Assembly (NCBI RefSeq): GCF_026626305.1
Contig: NZ_JAPNUE010000001.1
Coordinates: forward strand, 558,001-622,000
DNA: 64,000 nt
From: Frigidibacter sp. RF13
Lineage (GTDB): Bacteria > Pseudomonadota > Alphaproteobacteria > Rhodobacterales > Rhodobacteraceae
Direction: 5' to 3'
Below are positions 44,050 to 52,690 of the stretch, piece by piece. Within the stretch, counting starts at the first letter, position 1. Each line of letters begins with the position of its first letter. The position numbers and the translations under genes are program-made. The notes under the pieces were generated by a model. That model was not told the DNA's origin and did no database searches. It was given only the letters and a program-made list of their open reading frames with translations.

Positions 44050-45033
44050 TCAAAGGCTGATTTCACCCGCAAACACGCCGTCGATCATCGCCTGCGTGCC
44101 CTTCGCATCTTCAAGCGACCATATGTACGGCGCGCCCTCCCGGACGGTCCGGCCAAAGGCCTCGACCTGAGTGCGGTACTGGCGCGCGCCCGGGAAGCGC
44201 TCGATGTGATCCGCCTGTCCGGGACGAAACATGTGAAGCTGCGCCTCGCCGAAGAGGCCCGCGTTGAACGGGCCGGTCATGCGGATCAGGCCCTTTTCTC
44301 CCTGAAACACCACCTCCTGCCGGGGCGGCAGCCGCATCGAGGTGAGCGCGCCATAGGTGAAGCGCCCCGAGGGGCCTTCCATGTCGGCCCAGACCTGCGT
44401 CGTCACATCGACGCCATTCTCGCGGAGGATCCGCGATTTCAGCGCGACCGGCTCCGCCCCGGTCACCCAGCGCACCGAGCCATAGGCATAGACGCCGATA
44501 TCGGGCACCGATCCGCCGCCCGTCTCCGGCCGGTTGCGGATATTGCCCGCGTCCGCCCGGTTGTCATAGCTGAAATGCGCATCCGCATGCAGCACCCGGC
44601 CGATGGCGCCGTCCTGCACCAGCATCCGCGCCCGCTGCCATTGCGGATGGTGGACGATCATATAGGCCTCGGTCACCAGAAGACCCGAGGCATCGCGCGC
44701 CGCGATCAGCGCGTCGATCTCGCCCGCCTGCATGGCGATCGGTTTTTCAGTCAGGACATGCTTGCCCGCGCGGACGGCCTTCAGTGACCATTCGACATGA
44801 AGATGGTTGGGCAAGGGGATATAGACCGCCTCGACCTCCGGATCGGCGAGCAGCGCCTCGTAGCTGTCATGAACCCTGAGGTCGGGGCAGAAGGCGCGAA
44901 AGCCATCGGCCTTTGCCGCGTCGGATGTGGCGAGTGCCAGGAGGCGCGCGCCTTCCGCCTCGTGGATCGCCCGTGCCATGTGATCGCGCGCGAATTTCGC
45001 CGCGCCCAGAACGCCCCAGTTGACCGGCTTCAT
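44050..45033 (-). CDS. Gfo/Idh/MocA-family oxidoreductase
   Basis: This 327-residue cytoplasmic NAD(P)-dependent dehydrogenase has an N-terminal Rossmann domain (NWGVLGAAKFARDHMARAI), the EKPIAMQ motif with catalytic Lys near residue 95, and a C-terminal β-sheet domain with GGGSVPDIGVYAYGSVRWV. It acts on a sugar or polyol derivative that the sequence does not specify. It stands alone between the host-attachment and pmtA genes. Confidence 0.92.
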   Translation of the reverse strand: MKPVNWGVLGAAKFARDHMARAIHEAEGARLLALATSDAAKADGFRAFCPDLRVHDSYEALLADPEVEAVYIPLPNHLHVEWSLKAVRAGKHVLTEKPIAMQAGEIDALIAARDASGLLVTEAYMIVHHPQWQRARMLVQDGAIGRVLHADAHFSYDNRADAGNIRNRPETGGGSVPDIGVYAYGSVRWVTGAEPVALKSRILRENGVDVTTQVWADMEGPSGRFTYGALTSMRLPPRQEVVFQGEKGLIRMTGPFNAGLFGEAQLHMFRPGQADHIERFPGARQYRTQVEAFGRTVREGAPYIWSLEDAKGTQAMIDGVFAGEISL

Positions 45034-45087
45034 ACCCTGCCCTCCCGCAATCTCGGGCAGGCTAGCGTGCCGCAGTCGTTAGCGCAA

Positions 45088-45705
45088 TCAGGCGTGCTTG
45101 CGCAGCACCATAAAGCTCATCAGCCCAAACGGCGGAACGCGCCTTTCAACGACGGGGACCAGGTCCGGCGCCGTCAGAACTTGCTCCTTGCGGAAATCAG
45201 GATGCCAGCCCAGCCGGTCGGCCAAGGGCGCCGCCAAACGTTCGACTATCGCGATCAGGCCGCTTTCGCGCGCGAAGTGATTGACGATCACGACCTCGCC
45301 GCCCGGCTTCAGCACCCGCGCGACCTCTGCCATCACCCGGTGCGGTTCGGGCACCACCGAAAGGACATGCAGCGCCGTCACCGTGTCGAAGCTCGCATCG
45401 GGAAAATCGAGCGCGCGGGCGTCCATATGCCTGAGAGCCGAAACCTGGCTCAGTTTCTGCTCCGCGACCTTTTCGCGCGCCTTGGCGAGCATTTCCTGGC
45501 TGTAGTCGATGCCCGTGACTTCAAGTTGATTGTTGTAAGCGGCAAGCGACAAGCCGGTCCCGACACCAATCTCAAGCACAGCGCCGCCGCGGGCATTCAC
45601 ATGCCCCACCGCCAGGCGGCGCCCCCGTGTCGTCAGCGAGCCGAAGGTCGCGTCATAGACCGGCGCCCACCGTGCGTAGGACCGCCGAACCTGTGCCAGT
45701 TCCAT
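45088..45705 (-). CDS. pmtA: Phosphatidylethanolamine N-methyltransferase (PmtA-like)
   Basis: This 205-residue SAM-dependent methyltransferase has motif I VLEIGVGTGLSLAAY, motif post-I VTGIDYSQEML and LRVLKPGGEVVIVNHF-type motifs, with an N-terminal RRSYARWAPVYDATFG segment. Length and N-terminus match the Rhodobacter-type PmtA that converts phosphatidylethanolamine toward phosphatidylcholine. ATG 45705 follows GGAAGG; 45 upstream in-frame codons are shadow sequence. It lies ten bases after pssA and completes a psd-pssA-pmtA cluster, which strongly supports the lipid assignment. Confidence 0.87.
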   Translation of the reverse strand: MELAQVRRSYARWAPVYDATFGSLTTRGRRLAVGHVNARGGAVLEIGVGTGLSLAAYNNQLEVTGIDYSQEMLAKAREKVAEQKLSQVSALRHMDARALDFPDASFDTVTALHVLSVVPEPHRVMAEVARVLKPGGEVVIVNHFARESGLIAIVERLAAPLADRLGWHPDFRKEQVLTAPDLVPVVERRVPPFGLMSFMVLRKHA

Positions 45706-45715
45706 CTTGCCTTCC

Positions 45716-46438
45716 TCAGTGAGCGATGCGCCGACGGGCGAACGAAGCGAACGGGATCGAGAGCATATAAAGAATGTCAGCACCAAGCAGCGCCGCCCAG
45801 GGATAGGCGGCAAGCGCCGCCGCACCGCCCGCCACGACAAGCAGCAGCGGCCGGGCGTGGCGCGCGGGCACGCGCAGCTTCAGTGACAGTGTCGGCAGAC
45901 GGCTGATCATCAGGCAGCCGACGATCGCGATCCATATTGCAACCGGCGTCGGGTGGATGGTGATCTGCGGGGCGGCTTGGGCAAGAAAGAGCGGCGCAAG
46001 CGCCAGCATGGCGCCCGCAGGCGCCGGAACTCCGGTGAAGAAGCGCTTGTCGAGCGTCCCTTCTTTCGCACCCACATTAAAGCGCGCAAGCCTCAAGGTG
46101 CAGCAGACGACATAGACCAGCGCCGCGATCCAGCCGAGCGTCTGATCGCCGTCCATCGCCCAGAAGTAAAGAACGACCGCAGGCGCCACACCGAAGTTCA
46201 CCACATCTGCGAGCGAATCGAGCTCCGCCCCCATCAGGCTTTCGCTTTTCAGGATGCGGGCGATGCGGCCATCGAGCCCGTCGAGAAGGGCCGCGAGAAT
46301 GAGAAGCGCCACCGACCTCTCGAAATCGCCGCTATAGGCCATGCGGATGGCGCTGACGCCCGCGCAGATCGCGCCTAGCGTCATCGCGTTTGGCAGAAGG
46401 TGGATCAGCGGGATTTCGCGGCGCGGCCCCGGCTGCAT
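45716..46438 (-). CDS. pssA: CDP-diacylglycerol-serine O-phosphatidyltransferase
   Basis: This 240-residue inner-membrane enzyme of the CDP-alcohol phosphotransferase family carries the motif DGLDGRIAR, eight residues, G, three residues, D, three residues, D. It has about six to seven hydrophobic spans. It condenses CDP-diacylglycerol with serine to give phosphatidylserine, the substrate of the decarboxylase encoded one base upstream. It is the type II (membrane) enzyme, as usual outside enterobacteria. Confidence 0.93.
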   Translation of the reverse strand: MQPGPRREIPLIHLLPNAMTLGAICAGVSAIRMAYSGDFERSVALLILAALLDGLDGRIARILKSESLMGAELDSLADVVNFGVAPAVVLYFWAMDGDQTLGWIAALVYVVCCTLRLARFNVGAKEGTLDKRFFTGVPAPAGAMLALAPLFLAQAAPQITIHPTPVAIWIAIVGCLMISRLPTLSLKLRVPARHARPLLLVVAGGAAALAAYPWAALLGADILYMLSIPFASFARRRIAH

Positions 46439-46439
46439 C

Positions 46440-47132
46440 TCAATCCCTCCGCGCCGTCATCGTGGCCTCTGGCGCCGCGAGATCGGCAATAACCGTCTCG
46501 CCCGCGACCATGGTCTGGCCAAGCGTCGCCATGGGCGCGACGTCCGGCGGCAGGTAGACATCGAGGCGCGAGCCGAAGCGGATGAGGCCGAAGCGCTCGC
46601 CCGCGCGCAGGAACGCGCCAGGCTGGACGAAACAGACGATACGGCGGGCGACAAGGCCCGCAATCTGCACCACGGCAATCTGCCGGCCGTCGGCCAGGTC
46701 GAGGCGGATGGCGTTGCGTTCGTTATCCTCGCTCGCCTTGTCAAGCGAGGCATTGAGAAACTTGCCCGCCCGGTAGGCAACCGCGCCGACCGTACCTTCG
46801 GCAACAGCACGGTTCACATGGCAGTTGAAGACCGACATGAAGACCGAAACGCGGGTCAGGGGCTCCGGACCCATGCCAAGTTCGACGGGCGGCACGGCGG
46901 GGCCGATGAGCGACACCACACCGTCGGCCGGGCTGACTATCAGCCCATCGCGCAGAGGGACCGAGCGGACGGGGTCGCGGAAAAAGTAGTAACACCAGAT
47001 CGTCAGACCGAGGCCGAGAAGCCCGAGCGGATGCCAGATGAGCCATAGAATCAGGGTCGCCGCCGCAAAGGTCGCGACGAACTTCCGCCCCTCGGGATGC
47101 ATCGGTGGAAGGAATGTATCGATCAGCCTCAT
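46440..47132 (-). CDS. psd: Phosphatidylserine decarboxylase (short type)
   Basis: This 230-residue protein has two N-terminal hydrophobic segments and the decarboxylase core: [21 protein letters not shown], and [10 protein letters not shown] near residue 185. The Gly-Ser in that last motif is the self-cleavage site that makes the pyruvoyl cofactor. This matches the short PSD class common in alphaproteobacteria. It produces phosphatidylethanolamine and is first of the psd-pssA-pmtA cluster. Confidence 0.93.
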   Translation of the reverse strand: MRLIDTFLPPMHPEGRKFVATFAAATLILWLIWHPLGLLGLGLTIWCYYFFRDPVRSVPLRDGLIVSPADGVVSLIGPAVPPVELGMGPEPLTRVSVFMSVFNCHVNRAVAEGTVGAVAYRAGKFLNASLDKASEDNERNAIRLDLADGRQIAVVQIAGLVARRIVCFVQPGAFLRAGERFGLIRFGSRLDVYLPPDVAPMATLGQTMVAGETVIADLAAPEATMTARRD

Positions 47133-47225
47133 CGGCCCTCCCTATCGGCCCTGTCTCAGGTCGTGGCGCTGACCTAGCGCCGCCGCCCGGGGGCTGCAAG
47201 AAAAATCTCCTTTAATTTTAACGAT

Positions 47226-47241
47226 TTGATTGGTCAATCAA
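47226..47241. promoter_or_regulatory. AT-rich palindrome upstream of psd
   Basis: TTGATTG-GT-CAATCAA lies next to an AT-rich run (47205-47225) about 94 bases before the psd start; it could mark the psd promoter or an operator. The adjoining 47252-47309 holds nested inverted repeats (CTCGTCG/CGACGAG and CCTCGTGCGC/GCGCACGAGG). The rest of the 280-base gap holds nothing else I recognise. Confidence 0.35.
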
Positions 47242-47412
47242 GAACCCGCCGCTCGTCGTCGCACCTCGTGCGCCCCTCGCGTGTCGACGAGAAGCGCCAG
47301 CGCACGAGGAGACCGACGGGAGGGAAGCACTGCAGAAATGGCCGCTCCTCGCGGCCTTCGGGCGCTCGTCCCTCCCCGAGGAGAAGCGAAGCGCACGACG
47401 GGCCGCGCGCTG

Positions 47413-48309
47413 TCAGGATACGGTCAACATGCCCTTCTCGCGCGCCAGATCGCGCATCCGCGCCTGCAGCTTCTCGAACGCGCGGACCTCGATCTGCCGG
47501 ATCCGCTCGCGGCTCACGTCATATTGCGCCGACAGGTCCTCAAGCGTCACCGGCTCGTCCTGCAGGCGCCGTTGCATCAGGATGTCCTTCTCGCGCTCGT
47601 TCAGCGTATCCATGGCGCGAACCAGAAGCGCGCGGCGCGCATCCAGTTCCTCGCTCTCGGCATAGGCTGTCGCCTGATCGGCATCCTCGTCCTCAAGCCA
47701 GTCCTGCCATTGCGACCCGCCCTCGCCATCGGCCCCGACGGTCACGTTGAGCGAGGCGTCCGACCCCGACAGGCGGCGGTTCATGTCGACCACCTCGTCC
47801 TCGGTCACGTTCAGATCGCGCGCGATCCGGGCGACATTCTCGGGACGCAGATCGCCCTCTTCCAGCGCGCCGATCTTCGACTTGGCTTTGCGGAGGTTGA
47901 AGAACAGTTTCTTCTGCGCCGAGGTGGTGCCGAGTTTCACGAGGCTCCACGACCTGAGGATATATTCCTGGATCGAGGCGCGGATCCACCACATCGCATA
48001 GGTCGCAAGCCGGAAGCCGCGTTCAGGATCAAACCGCTTCACCGCCTGCATGAGCCCGACATTCGCCTCTGATATCACTTCGGCCTGCGGCAGACCGTAG
48101 CCGCGATAGCCCATGGCAATCTTGGCCGCGAGCCTCAGGTGCGAGGTCACAAGCTGATGCGCCGCCTTCGGGTCCTCATGGTCGGCCCAGCGCTTGGCCA
48201 GCATATATTCCTCTTCCGGCTCCAGCAGCGGGAACTTGCGGATCTCCTGCAGATAGCGGTTCAGCCCCTGTTCGGGGCTCGGGGCGGGAAGGTTGGTGTA
48301 GCTCGTCAT
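47413..48309 (-). CDS. rpoH: RNA polymerase sigma-32 factor RpoH
   Basis: This is a 298-residue heat-shock sigma factor. Region 2 has RLAAKIAMGYRGYGLPQAEVI (core binding) and FRLATYAMWWIRASIQEYI (-10 recognition); the RpoH box QKKLFFNLR is near residue 132; region 4 ends with VSRERIRQIEVRAFEKLQ. The sequence is closest to the RpoHI type of Rhodobacter from memory. It directs transcription of chaperone and protease genes. The gene is monocistronic with its own upstream promoter-like sequence. Confidence 0.96.
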   Translation of the reverse strand: MTSYTNLPAPSPEQGLNRYLQEIRKFPLLEPEEEYMLAKRWADHEDPKAAHQLVTSHLRLAAKIAMGYRGYGLPQAEVISEANVGLMQAVKRFDPERGFRLATYAMWWIRASIQEYILRSWSLVKLGTTSAQKKLFFNLRKAKSKIGALEEGDLRPENVARIARDLNVTEDEVVDMNRRLSGSDASLNVTVGADGEGGSQWQDWLEDEDADQATAYAESEELDARRALLVRAMDTLNEREKDILMQRRLQDEPVTLEDLSAQYDVSRERIRQIEVRAFEKLQARMRDLAREKGMLTVS

Positions 48310-48342
48310 CGCGGACCCTTTCGCGGGCTTGGGCTGGAGAAC

Positions 48343-48369
48343 CTATGTCGCACAGCCTGACCGTACAAG
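48343..48369 (-). promoter_or_regulatory. Candidate rpoH promoter, sigma-32-like
   Basis: Reading leftward, CTTG, 17 bases, then ACATAG, with the predicted start about 25 bases before the rpoH ATG. The CTTG and 17-base spacing resemble alphaproteobacterial heat-shock promoters (CTTG-N17-CCATAT), but the -10 match is partial, and TTGTAC could instead serve a sigma-70 promoter. Confidence 0.3.
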
Positions 48370-48563
48370 ACCCGAACCGGCGTCGCGGTTCCAGATCGGA
48401 CAGAAAGACCTTACCCCCGGGTGATCGATCGGGCATCGACAAAAGGCGGATTATGTCCGCAGATCACAGCCATTTCAGCCGCCGCGAGCGGCGAGCGTCG
48501 GGAATTCCAGACTATACGGTCCGTTTTGCAGCTTTTAGGAACGCCCGCAGAGAACAACTGACA

Positions 48564-49151
48564 ATGGCGACGTTGATGAAATACCCCCTCCCCCTCCTCA
48601 ACCGGGCAACCCTTGCCCGGACGGCCCTGCCCGCTTTTGCCCTCTTTGGCCTTATGCCGGTGGTGGCCGCCGCTCAGGGCTATCCTTGCCCCAGCGGCCC
48701 GGGCCCGGGCGAGGTGATGATCGGCACCTCGGGCGGCGGCGCGTCGGGCATAGCCGAAGTACCGATCTGCGTGCCCGCGGGCAGCGGCGGCTACGCTCCG
48801 GGCCCGAGCGGCTATTGGTCGGAACGGTTCGCGGCGATCGCTTGGGGAAACGAAGCGGACGGCCGCGCGACCTATGCCTATGCCGTCGACTATCCGAGCG
48901 TCGATGAGGCGATCAATGCGGCGCTTGGCGAGTGCCGGAGGAGAGGCTTCCAGGACTGCCGCCAGGGCACGGATGTCGCCAACGGATCGCTTGCCATTGT
49001 AGTCGCCGCCGACGGCACGCTGTTCTCCGACTGGGGCAAGAATGGCAGGCAGGCGAGATCCAAGGCGCTGAAGGAATGCCGCAAGCAGACCGGCAAGAAG
49101 TGTATGCCGGAGAAGGTGATCGACAGCCCTGCGGTATGGATGAGCTACTGA
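48564..49151 (+). CDS. Secreted DUF4189-domain protein
   Basis: This 195-residue protein has a signal peptide ending VVAAAQ-G. After it comes a small Cys-bounded module (YPCPSGPGPGEVMIG...VPICVP) and then a DUF4189 domain: RFAAIAWGNEADGRATYAYAVDYPS, EALGECRRRG-type helix and paired Cys (C in GECRRRGFQDC; KECRKQTGKKC). Function unknown. ATG 48564 is supported by the signal peptide. The N-terminal module is shared with the protein at 50861-51622. The transcript ends at a strong terminator. Confidence 0.84.
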   Translation: MATLMKYPLPLLNRATLARTALPAFALFGLMPVVAAAQGYPCPSGPGPGEVMIGTSGGGASGIAEVPICVPAGSGGYAPGPSGYWSERFAAIAWGNEADGRATYAYAVDYPSVDEAINAALGECRRRGFQDCRQGTDVANGSLAIVVAADGTLFSDWGKNGRQARSKALKECRKQTGKKCMPEKVIDSPAVWMSY

Positions 49152-49167
49152 CCATAGGCCATACTGG

Positions 49168-49197
49168 AAAGAAGGGCGCCTCCAGGCGCCCTTCTTT
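49168..49197. terminator. Bidirectional Rho-independent terminator
   Basis: A perfect 13-bp stem, AAAGAAGGGCGCC/GGCGCCCTTCTTT, with loop TCCA; the symmetric A and T ends allow action in both directions. It lies between convergent genes ending at 49151 and 49215. Confidence 0.9.
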
Positions 49198-49214
49198 GTG
49201 TCTGAGCGCGCGGC

Positions 49215-50651
49215 TCACTGGCCGGTCGGCTTGAACCCGGTGATGATCAAGAGGTCGTCCGTCGCATAATCGTCGACCATCGGCATCTGGCCGTCGTCGG
49301 AATGCTGGATGTTCACCCAGGCCATCGCTCCATCGTCGGAGAACATGAAGCCCGTGGGTTCCGCCGACGTGTCCGCGACCGAGAGCATGCGCGCGCAGCC
49401 GTCGGACTTGATGTCGCGGTCCGCACCGTCGGGCAGGCAGGCCCAGATATCACCGTTCGGATGATCCTCGACCACGTAAAGGAGGCCCGTCCCCGGCTGG
49501 AAAGCGAGATTGTCGAAGGAATTGGCCTCGCGGTCACCTTCAACGAAACGGTTCACCTCGGTGGTGAAGGCGATCTTGCCCTCGGCATCGACGACCGGAA
49601 TGTCCATCGGCGTGAGGTCGGTGGCGCACAGGACCTCGGCGAAATTGCCGGCATCCTCGTTGCCGGTATTGGCCCAGCAGAAGCGGATCCCCTCGCCCGC
49701 ATAGGCCGGATCGGCATGCAGATCCTCGGGGCGATAATACCCGGTCGCGCCCTTGGCATCGGCATCGGCGCGCGCGATCAGCGGATCGATAGCGATCCAG
49801 CCCGCGTTGCCGATCTCGCAGCCCTGACCGGCCTGCATCTTGTTGTCACGGCACGACACTTGCATCGCATAGGTCATCCCGGCCGCGAAGGGCGAGGCGG
49901 CAGGGTCGGTAACCGGTCCGCCGGTCGCGGCCGTATCGGGTACGAACTTGAAGATCGCACCGCCATCGGCATCGGCATTCGCCGTGCCGGGGCGCAGTTC
50001 GTCGCCGCCGATCACGACGCCTTCAGGTGTGATCGTCAGCCCTTCCCAGGCCATGGTCGGCAGCGCCATGCGCCGCACGACGCGCGGGTCGCTCGCCTCG
50101 CCGGTGGCGCGGTCGCTGATCACCACATTCTCTAGCGCCAGAGGATCAAAGATTTCATAGGCGCCGCCGTCGTCTTCCTCCTCGGTCGCAAGGATGGTGC
50201 CCCAGGGCGTGGCGCGGATACCGTCGCAGCCCTGCATGCCGCGCACCAAAGTCTTCACCGCGCCGCTATCGAGCGCCACCGACTGCAGCGACGGGTTCAG
50301 CTTGCCCGCCGCGATCTCTTCACGGTCGCCCTCGATGCAGACGATCAGGTGCGTGGGTTCTTCCGCCGGGAAAAGTGACATCATGTCGGCCTTGTTGGCG
50401 ATCTCGCGCGTCAGGTAGGTGGCGGTCAGCCCCTCGGCCAGCAGCACCTGCGCCCCGGCGGTCTGGTCGGGTGTGCGGAAGTCTTCCGCCGTTTCAGGGG
50501 CCGAGGCTGCGAGCGGCGCGGCGAAGCCGAAGAGTGCCGCACTTTGTTCGGCGCGCATCCGGTCGACCATGACACCGAAATCCTCGGCCGCGACCGGCAG
50601 GGGCGCGAGCAGCGCGGCGAGGCTGACGAGAGGAAGTGTGCGACGCATCAT
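49215..50651 (-). CDS. PhoX-like phosphatase (DUF839)
   Basis: This 478-residue secreted protein has a signal peptide (LVSLAALLAPLPVAA-E). The body is a DUF839/PhoX β-propeller: GCDGIRATPWGTILATEEEDDGG, MAWEGLTITPEGVVIGGDE, DNLAFQPGTGLLYVVED and the C-terminal WVNIQHSDDG are typical. PhoX enzymes are calcium- and iron-dependent alkaline phosphatases, but shorter and diverged members such as this one are often uncharacterised. Two adjacent ATGs (50651, 50648) follow GAAGGAGAT; the second has better spacing. No convincing Pho box is seen upstream. Confidence 0.83.
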   Translation of the reverse strand: MMRRTLPLVSLAALLAPLPVAAEDFGVMVDRMRAEQSAALFGFAAPLAASAPETAEDFRTPDQTAGAQVLLAEGLTATYLTREIANKADMMSLFPAEEPTHLIVCIEGDREEIAAGKLNPSLQSVALDSGAVKTLVRGMQGCDGIRATPWGTILATEEEDDGGAYEIFDPLALENVVISDRATGEASDPRVVRRMALPTMAWEGLTITPEGVVIGGDELRPGTANADADGGAIFKFVPDTAATGGPVTDPAASPFAAGMTYAMQVSCRDNKMQAGQGCEIGNAGWIAIDPLIARADADAKGATGYYRPEDLHADPAYAGEGIRFCWANTGNEDAGNFAEVLCATDLTPMDIPVVDAEGKIAFTTEVNRFVEGDREANSFDNLAFQPGTGLLYVVEDHPNGDIWACLPDGADRDIKSDGCARMLSVADTSAEPTGFMFSDDGAMAWVNIQHSDDGQMPMVDDYATDDLLIITGFKPTGQ

Positions 50652-50860
50652 CTATCTCCTTCTGAGGGTCGCTTCCGCCATCGCGCGCAAACGTAACAGC
50701 CAACTCTCGGCTCTACGATGGTTTTGCGAAGATCGACCTCGGCGCAGCGCCATTTCGCACAGTCACAAAAGAACCTGTGCAACTCGGTCGGGATTCCATG
50801 ACTTTCCTTCCCGCCGCGCCTTGTGCCCATCTGCGCCAACCAATTGCCTCAGGAGCCTGC

Positions 50861-51622
50861 ATGTCTATTCGCCCCCTCCGCCTTTTCCCGGCACTTGTCG
50901 CTGCCGTGCTTTGGCTGCCTGCCATCGCCCAAGCGCAGTACTTCACCTGTGGGGGCGACGCGCCCGGCCAGCGCGTGGTGGGCATGACCCAAGCCGGCAA
51001 CGGCGTGGCGTCGGTGCCGCTGTGCGAGGCGGTACCGGAGGAGCCCGCCTATGACGGCGGCGGCTATGCGCCCTCGGCCCCGCCATACGATCCGCTGCAG
51101 GCCCAGGTCGACGCGCAGATCGGCTGGATATTCCTGGCACTGGATGCGGCCAAACAGGAAGCCGAGGCGCGCGCGAAGCTCGAAAGCGACCCGAACTATC
51201 AGGCCTACAAGAAGGGCAAATGGGAGTTCTCCAAATCCGGCGATGCGCAACACCGCCGCTGCACAGCCTTTTTCGCCACCCTCGACGGCGCGATCGCCAT
51301 CGGCGGCCAGAAAGGCGACAAGGAAGGTACGTTCCTGACCTTCATGGGCCCCGGCGTTCCTGCACCGAACGGCATGAAGAAGGTCAAGGTGACGCTCGAA
51401 CAGACCGACAGCGCGCCGCAAACGGTCAAGGCCTTCAACCACCGGATCGAGGGTGGCATGGGCGCGATCACTTTCACCGTGCCGCTCGATATCGCCGCGG
51501 CGAGCGATCTGTTCCTCGACCGGCAGGCGTTTCGCGTGATCCTGAAGGGCAAGCCGGTCTTCGACATGGGCTGGCACAGCGGCAAGTCCGCGCAGAAGAA
51601 GATGCGCCAATGCGCGGGCTGA
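50861..51622 (+). CDS. Secreted protein of unknown function
   Basis: This 253-residue protein has a signal peptide ending AIAQA-Q and an AGGAG site before ATG 50861. The N-terminal module (YFTCGGDAPGQRVVG...VPLCEAVP) parallels the DUF4189 protein at 48564-49151. A charged helix follows, then a C-terminal β-rich domain beginning WEFSKSGDAQHRRCTAFF and ending MRQC, whose two Cys could pair. That domain has a loose resemblance to IalB-type invasion proteins, which I do not press. Confidence 0.8.
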   Translation: MSIRPLRLFPALVAAVLWLPAIAQAQYFTCGGDAPGQRVVGMTQAGNGVASVPLCEAVPEEPAYDGGGYAPSAPPYDPLQAQVDAQIGWIFLALDAAKQEAEARAKLESDPNYQAYKKGKWEFSKSGDAQHRRCTAFFATLDGAIAIGGQKGDKEGTFLTFMGPGVPAPNGMKKVKVTLEQTDSAPQTVKAFNHRIEGGMGAITFTVPLDIAAASDLFLDRQAFRVILKGKPVFDMGWHSGKSAQKKMRQCAG

Positions 51623-51640
51623 GGGGGCGCGGGCTGAGGC

Positions 51641-52690
51641 TCAGCCGCTCAGTCTTTGGCCCCTGAGCGCGTCGAGCAGCCCGGCGAAATCGGCAGGCAG
51701 AGGGCTTTCGAACGACAGGTCCGCCTTGGTGACCGGATGCACAAAGCCGAGCGTCGCGGCGTGCAACGCCTGACGCGGGAAAGCGGCCGCCTGTTCGGCC
51801 GCGCCTTCGCCCACCGCCTTCGGCGAGAGTTTCCGCCGCCCGCCATATGTCTGGTCGCCCAGAAGTCCATGACCCGCATGGGCCATATGTACGCGGATCT
51901 GATGGGTGCGCCCTGTCTCAAGCCAGCATTCGACGAGCGAAGCGACAGGCGGCGTGCCGAAAGCCTCGACCACTCGCACCCGCGTCACCGCATGACGCCC
52001 GCCATGAAACAGCACCGCCTGCCGCTGCCGGTCGGTCTTGTGGCGGGCAAGCTGGGTGGTGATCTTCAAGATGCCGCCCGCTTCGAAGCTCGTGCCCTTC
52101 ACCCCGTGCAGGCGCGGGTCGTTCTGGTCGGGCACACCGTTCACCAGCGCCAGATAGCGCCGCTCGACGGTGTGCTTCTCGAACTGGCGGGCCAGTCCGT
52201 GGTGGGCACGGTCGGACTTCGCCACCACCAGAAGCCCGGTCGTATCCTTGTCGATCCGGTGGACGATGCCGGGCCGCTTCTCGCCGCCCACGCCCGACAG
52301 TGTATCGCCGCAATGATGGAGCAGCGCATTCACCAGCGTCCCCGAATGCGAGCCGGGCGCAGGATGGACGACCATGCCCGCGGGCTTGTCGATGACGATA
52401 AGGTCCGCGTCCTCCCAGACGACGCTCAGCGCGATCTCTTCGGCGCGGGTCTCGACCTCTTCGGCGGCACCGACCGCGATCTCGAATGTGTCGCCCTCGT
52501 GAACCTTCGCCTTGGCGTCCGTCACCACCTCGCCCGCCTTGCGGACCGCGCCTTCAGCCAGAAGCTTCGCCAGCCGCGAACGCGAGAGGGACGCTTCCTC
52601 TGGCACATCGCGCGCCAAGGCCTTATCAAGCCTTTCCGGCGGGTTCGGCCCGATCACCACGCTGAGAACGGGGGTTCTGATGTCCGACAT
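51641..52690 (-). CDS. RluD-type 23S rRNA pseudouridine synthase
   Basis: This 349-residue protein has an N-terminal S4 domain (RLDKALARDVPEEASLSRSRLAKLLAEG) and the RluA-family catalytic core with Asp in GIVHRIDKDTTGLLVVAK near residue 150, plus ETGRTHQIRVHMAHAGHGLLGD. It probably modifies helix 69 of 23S rRNA as RluD does. ATG 52690 follows AGGGAAG; the frame upstream is Arg-rich shadow. Its 5' end overlaps the divergent gene at 52680. Confidence 0.92.
   Translation of the reverse strand: MSDIRTPVLSVVIGPNPPERLDKALARDVPEEASLSRSRLAKLLAEGAVRKAGEVVTDAKAKVHEGDTFEIAVGAAEEVETRAEEIALSVVWEDADLIVIDKPAGMVVHPAPGSHSGTLVNALLHHCGDTLSGVGGEKRPGIVHRIDKDTTGLLVVAKSDRAHHGLARQFEKHTVERRYLALVNGVPDQNDPRLHGVKGTSFEAGGILKITTQLARHKTDRQRQAVLFHGGRHAVTRVRVVEAFGTPPVASLVECWLETGRTHQIRVHMAHAGHGLLGDQTYGGRRKLSPKAVGEGAAEQAAAFPRQALHAATLGFVHPVTKADLSFESPLPADFAGLLDALRGQRLSG

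Noticed and set aside
50652..50720. Pho box upstream of the PhoX-like gene
   Set aside because: CTGTTACG occurs once and no 11-base-spaced repeat follows.
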